From contig JAGMWU010000034.1 of assembly GCA_018697195.1 (NCBI GenBank), forward strand, positions 1,189,426-1,253,425: a DNA stretch of 64,000 nucleotides, in the 5' to 3' direction. Under the pieces are notes generated by a model. It made no database searches and was not told where the DNA came from. It worked only from the letters and a program-made list of their open reading frames with translations. Made by a program: the position numbers and the translations under genes. Source of the DNA: Certhia americana (Eukaryota > Chordata > Aves > Passeriformes > Certhiidae). Below, in pieces: positions 63,301 to 64,000 of the stretch; the stretch's first letter is position 1; each line of letters starts with the position of its first letter.

Positions 63301-64000
63301 TGTATTGTATATAAGTGATTAAATTTACCATACTGTTTCAAGTCTGGTCACCCCTCACCTCTCCTCATTTTTTTTTAAGGAGAAAAGATTTTAATTTCCA
63401 ACCTTATAATTTTAAGTGTAACTAATAATTTCTTCTAGAGATCAGTCATCCTCTATTCATCAAGCCCCATGTCCTCCCTTCCTTTCAAGCAGAAATATTT
63501 TAGATATTTCTACGACTCCACCAGGATGGATGCCAGAGCCTCTCCACACTAAGTTTCCCTGGTTACTTTTGTGTTCTGCTCCAGTAGCCATCTGGGCAAA
63601 ACAAAACCCTGACTGTCAATAGAATCATCTCTCCGCAGAGGGGATGCAGCTGTCTTCTCTGGTCTTCACTGGACCCTGTGTACATCACTCACCTGCATTC
63701 TCCTGTCCCCAGCCAGGGGAAGGAATTCTCCCCTGGATCAGGTACCTCAGAGATGCTCACTATGTGTTGGTCCCCTAGGTCAGCTGAGCCAGTGGATCTA
63801 TTTCTCCTTTTCAGAACTGTGATTAGCATGAGATGCACTGGCTTCTCACACATCTTTGTGCCAATAACATATACTTACATGTATATTAAGGGGCTTTTCT
63901 TTTTGGTGATATGAACACCAGTTTTGAGCTGTGCTGATGCCCAAGTAATTTCTGCTTTTCCCACATTCCTGAGTCTGCCTTTTCAAGCTGAGTTTGTAAG
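60301..64000. other. Non-coding DNA with a GC-rich patch, no gene called
   Basis: The patch at about 61260-61560 is clearly more GC-rich than its surroundings and carries the longest open frame of the window (61331-61840, 169 codons, plus strand). The peptide has no recognisable domain, is rich in S, Q, P, L and C, and is overlapped by other open frames, as expected when GC content thins out stop codons. The remainder to the window end is featureless. Confidence 0.5.

Overview
This window looks like bird nuclear DNA, probably from a songbird. The evidence is mobile DNA: pieces of CR1 retrotransposons (including a 3' end closing on the CR1-type GATTCTATGA tail at 49784-49793) and the start of a solo endogenous-retrovirus LTR (from 40004) of a type I know best from passerine genomes. 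Base composition is AT-rich, homopolymer A/T tracts are common, and I saw no CpG-island-like promoter, no rRNA and no intact tRNA. There is no bacterial-style gene order. The open frames are short, overlap on both strands and resemble no protein I recognise, apart from transposon remains.

Layout. 1-13 kb: intergenic- or intron-like DNA with A-rich tracts, a possible MIR-type SINE fossil near 2.8 kb, and on the minus strand a possible 3'-terminal coding exon (9228-9337) with a possible partner exon (11173-11240). 13-24 kb: an eroded CR1 tail near 13.1 kb, several AT-rich blocks that look like conserved non-coding DNA, and long poly-A/T tracts. 24-31 kb: a CR1 reverse-transcriptase fragment (24.4-24.6 kb), a MIR-like fossil (25.3 kb), a 28-base poly-T tract, A/C-rich low-complexity DNA (29.1-29.3 kb) and an enhancer-like block (30.8-31.3 kb). 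31-50 kb: mostly featureless DNA holding the LTR fragment (40.0-40.3 kb), an AAT microsatellite (41.6 kb), an old CR1 copy running from endonuclease to reverse transcriptase on the minus strand (42.35-43.2 kb), a second old minus-strand CR1 (48.2-48.5 kb) and a younger plus-strand CR1 3' end (49.55-49.79 kb). 50-64 kb: mostly featureless, apart from poly-T tracts, an L2-like LINE reverse-transcriptase fossil at 57.75-58.26 kb and a GC-rich patch at 61.3-61.6 kb.

The most notable item is the L2-like fossil. About 155 codons still read in one frame with a single in-frame stop, although this LINE type is ancient in birds. No gene is certain. The possible minus-strand exons have good splice-site contexts and compatible phases, but such patterns also arise by chance in this kind of DNA, so they are given low confidence. 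I found no multigene system, CRISPR array, operon or complete mobile element. Family assignments rest on remembered consensus features, not on a search.
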